From Roseitalea sp. (lineage in GTDB: Bacteria > Pseudomonadota > Alphaproteobacteria > Rhizobiales > Rhizobiaceae), in contig JAEPON010000011.1 of the NCBI GenBank assembly GCA_017642895.1, positions 86,775 through 150,774 on the forward strand: a stretch of 64,000 nucleotides of DNA. Reading direction: 5' to 3'. Positions 8,510 through 16,753 of the stretch are shown here, piece by piece. The notes below the pieces were generated by a model. The model searched no databases, had not been told where the DNA came from, and saw only the letters and a list, made by a program, of their open reading frames with translations. Positions within the stretch are counted from its first letter, which is position 1. Every line of letters begins with the position of its first letter. A program made the position numbers and the translations under genes.

Positions 8510-10050
8510 GAAGAAGAGACTTTCTGGCGGCAGGCACCGCCACATTGTTGACCAGCGCCATGCCCGTGCCGGCGGCGCTTGCACAAACCGCCGCGAACAA
8601 CCGGCCTGGGCTTGCCATGCCGCCGGTTCTGGACGCGACCGAGAAGGGCCGGGTCGATCTGACCGCGCAATATGGTTCGACGGCCTTTTTCGACGGGGCG
8701 GTAACGCGCACCATGGGCTACAATCAGGGCTATCTCGGCCCCGTGATCCGCATGGCGCCCGGTGGTCTTGGTGCTCGGCTGCACAACGAATTGGACGTGC
8801 CGGTCACGGTGCACTGGCACGGGCTTCTGGTACCTGGCGCGCACGATGGCGGGCCGCATGCGTCGATTTCGTCCGGGGCAAGCTGGTCGGCGGACATGCA
8901 GATCGACCAGCCGCCGGCGACCGCTTTCTATCACACCCATGCGCATGGACGCACGGCAAGCGATGTCTATGCCGGCCTTGCCGGCGTCATCCACGTCACT
9001 GACGGCCGTGACGATGATCGCGGCCTGCCCAGCGCCTATGGTGTCGACGATCTGACGCTGGTCTTGCAGGACCGCCGTTTCGATGCGCGCGGGCGGATGA
9101 CCTATGATCTGTCGATGATGGATGTCATGCACGGCTTTGTCGGCGAAGTGATGGTCGTTAACGGGCAGATCGACGCCATCGCCGCCGTGCCCAAGGGCAT
9201 GACGCGCCTGCGGTTGGTCAATGGTTCCAACGCACGCATCTACACACTGTTCATGAGCGATGATCGGCCGATGCATCTGGTCGCGACCGATGGCGGCTTT
9301 CTGGACGCGCCGATCGCACTGGAGACGCTTGTCCTGTCACCTGGCGAGCGCGCCGAACTGTTGGTCGATTTCGGCGATGGTCGATCGGTCGCGCTGATGA
9401 GCGGCGGCGATCCGAACCAGGGGCCGATGGGCATGATGGGTCGCATGCGCGGTGTGATCGACCGGGTCGTCGACCGGTCGTTCACGGTGCTCGATTTCGC
9501 CGTCGACGACACGCTGCCGACCCGCATCGAGACCGTTCCCGACACGCTGGACGGCACGATGCCCGATCTTGAGAGCGCGAATGTACGAACACGCCGCGTC
9601 TCGCTCGACATGGGCATGGGTCCCGGTGGGCGGATGGGGTCTGGCATGATGGGGCCTGGCCGCATGGGTCGCGGCATGATGGAAGGTGAAGGTTTCCGCG
9701 GGCCGATGATGAGCGGCATGGGCGTCTTCGGCATCAACGGCCGGCCTTACGACATGGACCGGATCGATTTCGAGGTTGGCCTTGGCACCGTCGAACGCTG
9801 GATCGTCGAGAGCCCGATGCTGGCGCACCCGTTCCACATTCACGGCACGATGTTCCAGGTCATTCGCGAGGATGGCCGCGCGCCCCGCCCCGAACATCGG
9901 GGCTGGAAGGACACGGTGCTCGTCACCGGAGAGATCGAACTGCTCGCCCGGTTCGATCAACCCGCACCCGCCGACTTCCCGTTCATGTTCCACTGCCACA
10001 TCCTCGAACACGAGGATCGCGGCATGATGGGCCAGATGACGGTGTCATGA
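8506..10050 (+). CDS. Multicopper oxidase with Tat signal and Met-rich insert
   Basis: 514 residues. A twin-arginine signal (MRRRDFLAAGTATLL, cleavage near ALAQ) is followed by three cupredoxin domains. Copper ligands are intact: HWHG (103-106), HTHAHG (143-148), HPFHIHG (441-447) and HCHILEHEDRGMM (496-508) with the type-1 Cys497. Residues 369-405 form a Gly/Met-rich insert (repeated GMM, GRMG), like the Met-rich segment of CueO and PcoA that binds Cu(I). The enzyme should oxidise Cu(I) to less toxic Cu(II) in the periplasm. It is the last large gene of the copper operon. Confidence 0.93.
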   Translation: MRRRDFLAAGTATLLTSAMPVPAALAQTAANNRPGLAMPPVLDATEKGRVDLTAQYGSTAFFDGAVTRTMGYNQGYLGPVIRMAPGGLGARLHNELDVPVTVHWHGLLVPGAHDGGPHASISSGASWSADMQIDQPPATAFYHTHAHGRTASDVYAGLAGVIHVTDGRDDDRGLPSAYGVDDLTLVLQDRRFDARGRMTYDLSMMDVMHGFVGEVMVVNGQIDAIAAVPKGMTRLRLVNGSNARIYTLFMSDDRPMHLVATDGGFLDAPIALETLVLSPGERAELLVDFGDGRSVALMSGGDPNQGPMGMMGRMRGVIDRVVDRSFTVLDFAVDDTLPTRIETVPDTLDGTMPDLESANVRTRRVSLDMGMGPGGRMGSGMMGPGRMGRGMMEGEGFRGPMMSGMGVFGINGRPYDMDRIDFEVGLGTVERWIVESPMLAHPFHIHGTMFQVIREDGRAPRPEHRGWKDTVLVTGEIELLARFDQPAPADFPFMFHCHILEHEDRGMMGQMTVS

Positions 10051-10099
10051 TGAGGGTGATCAACAAGGCGGGGCCGCCGCCGGACAGGGAGATGCCGGT

Positions 10100-10222
10100 A
10101 TGATGGGAAACGGAATGATGGGCGGCGCCTGGGGCATGGGCGGCATGGGGCTGATCGGGCTGTTGGTCATAGTGCTGCTCGCCCTCGCCATCGCCGCCTT
10201 GATCAAATACCTGATGCGGTGA
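10100..10222 (+). CDS. 40-residue Met/Gly-rich single-pass membrane peptide
   Basis: A 40-codon frame directly behind the oxidase gene: an N-terminal MMGNGMMGGAWGMGGMG head with seven Met in 16 residues, then one hydrophobic helix (LIGLLVIVLLALAIAALI) and a KYLMR tail. GGGAG lies about 9 bases before the ATG. A 17-codon frame at 10050-10103 bridges the oxidase stop and this start by ATGA overlaps, so translation could be coupled. The Met-rich head resembles Cu(I)-binding Met clusters and the insert in the neighbouring oxidase. I infer a membrane-bound copper ligand or oxidase partner; nothing firmer can be said. Confidence 0.6.
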   Translation: MMGNGMMGGAWGMGGMGLIGLLVIVLLALAIAALIKYLMR

Positions 10223-11660
10223 TGCGATCAGTCAACGCACCCATCTGCTTCGTTCGTTGTGGGCGGCGCCTTTCCGAACGGCTGTCGTTAGAGGAGTTTG
10301 CCTCAACAACACTTGGGCTGACCCTGCTGCTTGTTTCGACGCTGCACACGGCTGATTTCTGTCCAGCTTTCGAGTCCGCAGGAGCCTTGGATTGATTCAG
10401 CGCATCGGCGATATGGTTGGCTATCCGATCTGATGCTGCCCTCAGGGGGCTGGCATCAAGATGGGCATAGCGCTCGGTTGTGGCCGCCTGTTTATGACCG
10501 AGTAGGGCTCCGACAATTGGGAGCCCCATGCCGGCGCTTGCACCGACTGACGCAAAGCTGTGGCGGAGATCATGGAGGCGGACATCATCGATGTTGGCGT
10601 GTCGGCGCACGGCCCGCCATGGTTTGTTGAGATCAGCCAGCGGCTTCTGGACTAAACATCCATCGGGATCGATGTCGCGTTGGTCACTCGGAAACACGAA
10701 TGGGCCGTTCCGAACTTGGCGCTGGAGTATGTCGTGCGCTTGCCGGTTTAGTACGACCGCCCTGGCACCGGTCTTGCTGTCCGCCAGGAACAGAAGTCCG
10801 CGTTCCAGATCCACTTCCTTCCACGTCAGATGCAGGATCTCGCGCAGACGGCAACCGGTGAAGATCAGCATGCGGATCGCGTCGATGGCCGTGCTTGAGA
10901 AGACGGTCGTTTGGTTCTCTGGCTTTGGTGCATGCTTGGATTGTCTCTCCTTGGTCAGATTGGCCCAGGGAATCCCATCGGTTTCAGCTAAACGTAGCGC
11001 TTCGCCGAGCCGCATGAATTCGTCGACGGACAGATAACGCTCGCGTCTGGGCTCCTTGAACGATCGAATTCCTCTTGTCGGATTGAAGTCTTCAGACACC
11101 AGCCCCGCCTCTTGGGCGTAGCGGAATACGGCAGACACCGTCTCCAACGTTCGGTTCGCCATGACCTTTGACTTGCCGCCGATCGCGTTGTGCATAGCGG
11201 CGACATCGACGCGCACAATCTCGCTGATCTTCAACGAGCCGATGGTCGGGTTGGCATGGCGACGGATGTTGATCTCGTAGTTCCTGATGGTTGCCTGTTT
11301 CAAACGGCGGGGCGCTTCGTCGTCGAGATAGCGTTGCGCCATTTCCTTGAAGGTTGGCATCTTGCGATCGGCATCACGCTCAACGCTGGGGTCGATGCCG
11401 AGGCGGACTTCGGCCAGCTTGGTTCGTGCAACATCGCGGGCTTGCTCGCAGGTGACCGTTCCAACGCGACCGATCGACAGCCGCTTCTTGGCGATGCGCC
11501 GGCCGCCGCTTCCAGGCCGGTACTCGATGATGAACGACTTGTGGCCGGTCGGCGAAACACGAACGCCGAAGCCGGCCAGATCGCGGTCATAGACCGTGTA
11601 GATGCGATCGCGTGTTTCGAGCTTGTCGATGACGCGCTTTGTGATGCGCAACGATGGCAT
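10203..11660 (-). CDS. Tyrosine-recombinase integrase (P4-like, DUF4102 N-terminus)
   Basis: About 485 residues. The N-terminal arm-binding domain (DUF4102; ITKRVIDKLETRDRIYTVYD, then LAGFGVRVSPTGHKSFI) is followed by a core-binding domain and the catalytic domain with R271 (GCRLREIL), K296 (DSKTG), H363/R366 (HDLRH), H389 (LLGH) and the nucleophile Y398 (TERYAHLD), so it looks active. I chose the ATG at 11660 (MPSLRITK); in-frame ATGs exist at 11681 and 11726. Its start faces a 45-base initiator-tRNA 3' piece at 11825. The last codons overlap the Met-rich peptide gene on the other strand, so the 3' ends converge. It is the probable integrase of the element carrying the copper genes. Confidence 0.93.
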   Translation of the reverse strand: MPSLRITKRVIDKLETRDRIYTVYDRDLAGFGVRVSPTGHKSFIIEYRPGSGGRRIAKKRLSIGRVGTVTCEQARDVARTKLAEVRLGIDPSVERDADRKMPTFKEMAQRYLDDEAPRRLKQATIRNYEINIRRHANPTIGSLKISEIVRVDVAAMHNAIGGKSKVMANRTLETVSAVFRYAQEAGLVSEDFNPTRGIRSFKEPRRERYLSVDEFMRLGEALRLAETDGIPWANLTKERQSKHAPKPENQTTVFSSTAIDAIRMLIFTGCRLREILHLTWKEVDLERGLLFLADSKTGARAVVLNRQAHDILQRQVRNGPFVFPSDQRDIDPDGCLVQKPLADLNKPWRAVRRHANIDDVRLHDLRHSFASVGASAGMGLPIVGALLGHKQAATTERYAHLDASPLRAASDRIANHIADALNQSKAPADSKAGQKSAVCSVETSSRVSPSVVEANSSNDSRSERRRPQRTKQMGALTDRITASGI

Positions 11661-11690
11661 TGGTGGCTCCACACCGGGCATCCCGTGTCG

Positions 11691-11713
11691 CCACCATGTC
11701 GCCACCGTGCACG
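11691..11713. repeat. Tandem GGTGGCGACA repeats before the integrase start
   Basis: On the minus strand, GGTGGCGACATGGTGGCGAC holds two direct copies of GTGGCGACA 12 bases apart, between the integrase start and the tRNA piece. A related single copy (GGTGGCGACATGG) lies near 41857-41868 beside another tRNA-like core. This placement fits arm-type integrase binding sites, but that is inference. Confidence 0.35.
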
Positions 11714-11824
11714 AAATCGGGATCAATCGTCAGAAATTGGAAGCCGACAATAACACAAGAGAATCAGTTAGTTAATGAACGCACAGCCATTGCGCGCCAC
11801 TTCCAGAAATGGCCCCGGAAGCGA

Positions 11825-11869
<45 letters not shown>

Positions 11870-12326
11870 TTTCATTCAAAATAACCTTGATAAATCAGCT
11901 CCTTAGATAGAAGGCTGATCGGATTCAGAATCGCGCCTCAATTAAATCAACAATTTAACTTTGCAGGTTCAAATCACCCGCAACCAACCCACGATTACAT
12001 CCTATCCAGACCGCGATGTCGCGCCATCACCCCGCAGATGTTGGATGTCCAAGGTCAGCGACTGTGTATGGCTCCCCAAACTATCGCTTGGCCTTGAGTG
12101 TAGCGATGCCGGCAATTGGCGGCATTCCGGACATAAGGATTAGTAGAGGTGTGGGATTTACGAGACCTTCGGCTAACGGCGAACTCTAGTAGAAATGGGC
12201 GGGACAAGGAAGTTGGCTGTGGTTGCAAACAGACTGGACGCCGGGGCGGAAAGCGGGCCTTTGCCGCATTGCAATAGTCGCTGCACATCAACTTGTCCTT
12301 TGACGCGTTTGAGGTTTGGATAGCAC
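11870..12326. other. Intergenic stretch between the att remnant and cysG
   Basis: AT-richer sequence at 11870-11990, then sequence with many short frames and no recognisable protein. It contains the 18-base repeat GGCGGCATTCCGGACATA at 12118-12135, which recurs with one change at 25797. No promoter or RNA gene stands out. Confidence 0.4.
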
Positions 12327-13811
12327 TCAGACACCCACGGCGGCCACCGATTCAGTGGCGTGGGACGGCATCTCCGATTGGGTCCCCGCGACCGTGCGGA
12401 ACGCCTGTCCCACACCAATCAGGACAGGTTCCTCGTAACCGAGGGCAACTGATCCCATTTTCATGTTTCCGATCGTCCCACGCCACCGCCGCTCTTCGGG
12501 GCGAGATATCGCCGACACGATCACAACGGGCGTTTGCGGTGACAAGCCTTGTGTGGTCAGGCGCACAGCAATTTCTGCCGCCGTTCGTGCGCCCATGTAG
12601 AAGATGGTTGTCGCGGTCGGATCAGCGACGGCTCGCCAGTCGATATCCATCGGAAGCGCACCCTTGCGGCTGTGGCCTGTCACAAAGCGCACTGATTGTG
12701 CAAAGTCGCGATGCGTCAGCGATACCCCGAGCGACGCGGCCATTGCCAATGCCGATGTGATCCCCGGAACGACATTAACCGGGATGTTTTCAGCCTGGAG
12801 GCGAGCAGTTTCCTCTCCACCCCTCCCAAAAATCATCGGATCCCCGCCCTTGAGCCGAATGACGTGTTTGCCTGACTTGGCGAGCGTCACCATCATCTCG
12901 TTGATGTCATCCTGCTTGCAGCTCTCGCGTCCGCCACGTTTACCGACCAGCATGCGTTTGGCTTCGCGGCGCGCCAGTTCTAACACGTCCGGCGAAACCA
13001 AATCGTCAAACAGGATCACATCGGCCGCTTGAAGGGCGCGCACTGCCTTGAGTGTCAGGAGCTCGGCGTCCCCCGGCCCGGCGCCAACCAGGGTCACGCG
13101 CCCGGCGAACGTGCTTTCGGAACATGACAGGCGTTCGCTTTCGGCGATCAATTCGCCAGCCGTGGCAACATCCGCCTGACCAGAAAAGGCGCGATCAACG
13201 AAGCCTTCCCAAAAAACGCGGCGTTGCGGTGCGGGTATGAGGCGTTGGCTGACATCGGCGCGCACGTCGCGGGCAAGCTGGGCCCAGCGTTGCAGTGATT
13301 TTGGCAAAAGTGTCTCGATACGCCGGCGGATAGCCTGACCCAAAATCGGCGCCGCGCCATCTGTGGAAATGCTGACGATGGCCGGCGACCGATTAACGAT
13401 GGAGCCGAACTGGAACTCACAGTAGGCCGGCTTGTCGATGACATTGACCGGCACGCCGGCTGCTCTTGCAGCGCAATAAAACGCCTGCGCCTCACCATCC
13501 GTCCGGGCATCGGCAATCGCGATCTGCATCCCATTGAAACTATCGCCGGCCCAGGTCCGACGGTGCCAGCGATACCGATCAGCATCGAGCAAGCTTTCAA
13601 AAGCCGGATCGAGTTCGGCGGCGTAGATTTCAACGAATGCGCCTGCTGCCGCCAGAAGGTGCGCCTTCCACGCGGCCGCATCGGTTCCGCCAGCCACGAG
13701 CACATGCTTGCCTTTGAGCTTGTAGAACACCGGCAGCACGGCCAGATCGCCAATCCGCTCCTGCCCTTTCCGTGCGCGATTTTTACTCGGCTGCGACGAG
13801 ACGATGCGCAT
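12327..13811 (-). CDS. cysG: Siroheme synthase CysG (bifunctional)
   Basis: About 494 residues that make siroheme for the nitrite reductase encoded upstream in the same operon. The N-terminal half is a precorrin-2 dehydrogenase/ferrochelatase (LPVFYKLKGKHVLVAGGTDAA). The C-terminal half is a uroporphyrinogen-III C-methyltransferase with VTLVGAGPGDAELLTLKAVR, GDPMIFGRGGEE and VVPGITSALAMAASLGVSLT. The ATG at 13811 has GGAGATC upstream and overlaps the nasA 3' end by 29 bases; the frame is open further (to 13955) but only inside nasA. It is the last gene of the nrt-nir-nas operon. Confidence 0.93.
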   Translation of the reverse strand: MRIVSSQPSKNRARKGQERIGDLAVLPVFYKLKGKHVLVAGGTDAAAWKAHLLAAAGAFVEIYAAELDPAFESLLDADRYRWHRRTWAGDSFNGMQIAIADARTDGEAQAFYCAARAAGVPVNVIDKPAYCEFQFGSIVNRSPAIVSISTDGAAPILGQAIRRRIETLLPKSLQRWAQLARDVRADVSQRLIPAPQRRVFWEGFVDRAFSGQADVATAGELIAESERLSCSESTFAGRVTLVGAGPGDAELLTLKAVRALQAADVILFDDLVSPDVLELARREAKRMLVGKRGGRESCKQDDINEMMVTLAKSGKHVIRLKGGDPMIFGRGGEETARLQAENIPVNVVPGITSALAMAASLGVSLTHRDFAQSVRFVTGHSRKGALPMDIDWRAVADPTATTIFYMGARTAAEIAVRLTTQGLSPQTPVVIVSAISRPEERRWRGTIGNMKMGSVALGYEEPVLIGVGQAFRTVAGTQSEMPSHATESVAAVGV

Positions 13812-16431
13812 CGATGATCTCCGTGATTTCGGCTTTGCATGAACCGCAGTTTGTGCCCGCTTGTGTTGCCCGACCGACTGCCTCAACGGTGTGGCAGCCC
13901 GAACGGACCGCTCCGGCAATGTCGTTGATGCCAACGGACATGCACGAACAGACAATGGCGCCCTTTTCAGGCATATCTGCGGCTGGTCGGCCCGCCAGCA
14001 CGCGCCAACGGTCCTTCACCGTTTCGAATTCGGTCGTGATAAGGCCGCTCGCCCATGAACGTGATACTTCGACTGGCGAAGAGGCCATGTATGCGGCGGC
14101 CTGCATGGTGTCGCCGACAAAGTGTGCCGCGCGCCAGAAGCCGCGATGGGCATCGGAAGCCGACAGATGTTTGCCTCCAGCGGCCACGAGATCCGACAGA
14201 AAATCCGCGGGCTTATCGGGCATATCGCAAAGCGCAAACTCCAGACGCCAGCCGTTCTCAGTCTTCGCGAGCGCCCAATAATCCAGGCCGTCGGTGTCGG
14301 GCTTTCGCCGCGAGACCATGAAGCCGTGCGCCTCCATTGCGGCTTTCTCAACGGAAATGATCGCACCTTTCAACGCCGGCTGACCGGAAAACTGGTCGGT
14401 CGCGGGAGGCACCAGTGCACCAACCCGTGCCGCCGACGCATATTGGTCATTCCAGTGCATCGGCACAAAGACATGCCCGCTCATCTGGTCAGGCGTGATC
14501 AGCGCGCGAGCAATGACCGATACGCCCTGTCCTTTGAGGTGCACCAGGTCCGCGTGCGCGATCGATAGCCGCGCCGCATCGCAGGGATGGATTTCGCAAT
14601 ATGGTTCTGACATGTGTGCATTGAGGCGTGCCGCCTTGGCCGTGCGTGTCATGGTATGCCACTGGTCGCGCACGCGGCCGGTGTTGAGTCTGAACATGGA
14701 CGATTGGGCGATCGTCGTGGGCGGATTAACGGCGACAAAGCGCGCCTTGCGATCGGGCGTATAGAAGAACCCGTTGGCGAAGAATCGTGTCTGCCTTGAC
14801 GGGTCAAACCGCCGGATTTGCGGCCATTGGAATGGCGGCAAAGCCTTGTATTCTTCGACACCTACCGTCGAAACCGCTCCCAGATGGAGATCGCGATCGT
14901 CTTCGTTTTCGATCGCGGTCAGCGCGGCAAACTCGCGGAAGATGGTTGCCGCGTCCCGATAAGCAAACGCATCGCCAAACCCCATGCGGCTGGCCACTTC
15001 GGCCAACTGCCACCAGTCGGCTTTCGCCTGGCCCGGTGCGGGAAGGAAAGCGCGCTGACGGGAGATGCGCCGCTCCGAGTTCGTAACGGTCCCGTCCTTT
15101 TCGCCCCAGCCAAGCGATGGAAGCTTAACATGTGCATGGCGGGTCGTATCCGTCTTGGCCATCACATCGGAGACGACGACGAAAGGGCAGTTGGCGATAG
15201 CGGCTTCCACGGTGTCGGCATCAGGCATGGAAACGACCGGGTTCGTCGCCATGATCCACAACGCCTTGATGCGCCCATCCCCAACTGCCTGAAACATGTC
15301 AACGGCCTTCAGGCCCGGTTTCCCGGCCAGGTTTGCCGTGTTCCAGAAGGCGGCCACGCGCGCACGATGCATCGGGTTCTCGATGTCCATATGTGCAGCG
15401 AGCATATTGGCAAGACCGCCGGTCTCACGCCCGCCCATGGCGTTGGGTTGTCCGGTTAAGGAGAACGGTCCCATGCCAGGCTTCCCGATACGGGCAGTCG
15501 CCAGATGACAATTGATGATCGCGTTGACCTTGTCGGTGCCGACAGCCGACTGGTTGACGCCCTGACTGTAGGCGGTGACAACCTTCTCGTGATCGGACCA
15601 GAGCCTGTAGAACGCCTCGACCTCGCTGGCGCCAAGGCCGGTGGCTTGCGCAACCGCAGCTACGCTCCAAGGGCCTGCCGCGTCCATGGCGCTTTCAAAA
15701 CCGCTCGTATGTGCGGCGATCCAATCTGAATCGGCATGGTCTCGCTGGTCCAACCACCTCAGGAGACCATTGAAAAGCGCGCCATCGCTGTCGGGTTCGA
15801 TTGCCAGGTGCATGTCGGCGAGATCGGCCGTCTTTGTTCGGCGTGGATCGACAAGCACGACACGCATATCGGGGCGCTTGGCTTTTGCCGCCGCAACTCG
15901 CTGGTAGAGAACCGGATGGCACCACAGCAAGTTGGAGCCGACGAGGACGACAATGTCGGCCAACTCCAAATCTTCATACACGCCCGGCACTGTATCAGTG
16001 CCGAAGGCGCGTCGATGACCGGCCACCGATGACGCCATGCAGAGGCGCGAATTTGTGTCGATGTTGCCGGAACCGATGAACCCCTTCATCAGCTTGTTGG
16101 CAACATAGTAATCCTCGGTAAGGATTTGCCCGGAGACGTAGAACGCAACGCTGTCCGGCCCGTGCTCGGCAATCGTGTCGACGAACCGTTCAGCCACCAG
16201 ATCGAGCGCGCCGTTCCAGTCGGAAGGTTTGCCGTGAATTTCCGGAGCGAGCAGTCGGCCATCAAGGTCGATCGTCTCGCCAAGCGCGGAACCCTTTGAA
16301 CATAAACGGCCAAAATTGGCCGGATGATCCGGATCGCCGGCGACCTCAACCGTTCCATCCGCCTGCTTGCGTGCGATGACACCGCAGCCGACACCGCAAT
16401 AGGGGCAGGTTGTTTTGACCCCCTGGCTCAT
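13783..16431 (-). CDS. nasA: Assimilatory nitrate reductase, molybdopterin catalytic subunit
   Basis: About 882 residues. C9, C12 and C16 in CPYCGVGC plus the later RLCSKG bind a [4Fe-4S] cluster; the molybdopterin domains follow (SNLLWCHPVLYQRV, INCHLATARIGKPGMGPFSLTGQPNAMGGRE, TNPVVSMPDADTVE). A C-terminal BFD-like [2Fe-2S] domain (CSCMSVGINDI...TNCGSCKAEI) marks the NasA/NarB type with a built-in electron-entry cluster. It reduces nitrate to nitrite in the cytoplasm. The ATG at 16431 lies one base after the nirD stop; the frame extends 10 residues upstream into nirD. No separate flavin subunit is present, so electrons come from another donor or from NirB. Confidence 0.96.
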   Translation of the reverse strand: MSQGVKTTCPYCGVGCGVIARKQADGTVEVAGDPDHPANFGRLCSKGSALGETIDLDGRLLAPEIHGKPSDWNGALDLVAERFVDTIAEHGPDSVAFYVSGQILTEDYYVANKLMKGFIGSGNIDTNSRLCMASSVAGHRRAFGTDTVPGVYEDLELADIVVLVGSNLLWCHPVLYQRVAAAKAKRPDMRVVLVDPRRTKTADLADMHLAIEPDSDGALFNGLLRWLDQRDHADSDWIAAHTSGFESAMDAAGPWSVAAVAQATGLGASEVEAFYRLWSDHEKVVTAYSQGVNQSAVGTDKVNAIINCHLATARIGKPGMGPFSLTGQPNAMGGRETGGLANMLAAHMDIENPMHRARVAAFWNTANLAGKPGLKAVDMFQAVGDGRIKALWIMATNPVVSMPDADTVEAAIANCPFVVVSDVMAKTDTTRHAHVKLPSLGWGEKDGTVTNSERRISRQRAFLPAPGQAKADWWQLAEVASRMGFGDAFAYRDAATIFREFAALTAIENEDDRDLHLGAVSTVGVEEYKALPPFQWPQIRRFDPSRQTRFFANGFFYTPDRKARFVAVNPPTTIAQSSMFRLNTGRVRDQWHTMTRTAKAARLNAHMSEPYCEIHPCDAARLSIAHADLVHLKGQGVSVIARALITPDQMSGHVFVPMHWNDQYASAARVGALVPPATDQFSGQPALKGAIISVEKAAMEAHGFMVSRRKPDTDGLDYWALAKTENGWRLEFALCDMPDKPADFLSDLVAAGGKHLSASDAHRGFWRAAHFVGDTMQAAAYMASSPVEVSRSWASGLITTEFETVKDRWRVLAGRPAADMPEKGAIVCSCMSVGINDIAGAVRSGCHTVEAVGRATQAGTNCGSCKAEITEIIDAHRLVAAE

Positions 16432-16432
16432 G

Positions 16433-16753
16433 TCACAGGCCCAGCAGCACCGTGTCGCCATCTGATTTCACCGGAAATGAGCGCGTATGACCCTCGTCAG
16501 CACCTTGCGCCTCACCGTTTTCCAGCGAGATGACCCAGTTGTGAAGCGGGCACGTTACACACCCATCGTGCACGATACCCTGCGAAAGCGGACCGTTTTT
16601 GTGCGGGCACTTGTCTTCAAGTGCAAACACCCGGTCATCGCTTGTGCGGAAGATCGCGATGGTCATATCGCCATTCTTCACACAGCGAGCGCCTCGGCGC
16701 GGGATATCGGATATCATACCAACGGCAACCCAGTTCTTTGTCACGGCATTCAT
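16433..16753 (-). CDS. nirD: Nitrite reductase small subunit, Rieske-type
   Basis: 106 residues with the NirD fold (VAVGMISDIPRRGARCV, DDRVFALEDKCPHKNGPLSQG, GCVTCPLHNWVISLENGEA). Both CPH and CPLH are present, so unlike many NirD proteins this one keeps the residues for a Rieske [2Fe-2S] cluster. It partners NirB in NADH-dependent nitrite reduction to ammonium. The start overlaps the nirB stop by 4 bases, and nasA begins one base past its own stop. Confidence 0.93.
   Translation of the reverse strand: MNAVTKNWVAVGMISDIPRRGARCVKNGDMTIAIFRTSDDRVFALEDKCPHKNGPLSQGIVHDGCVTCPLHNWVISLENGEAQGADEGHTRSFPVKSDGDTVLLGL

Noticed and set aside
10050..10103. A 17-codon frame between the oxidase and the Met-rich peptide
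   Set aside because: Start and stop overlap both neighbours, but the frame is too short to call as a gene; it may serve only as a coupling stretch.
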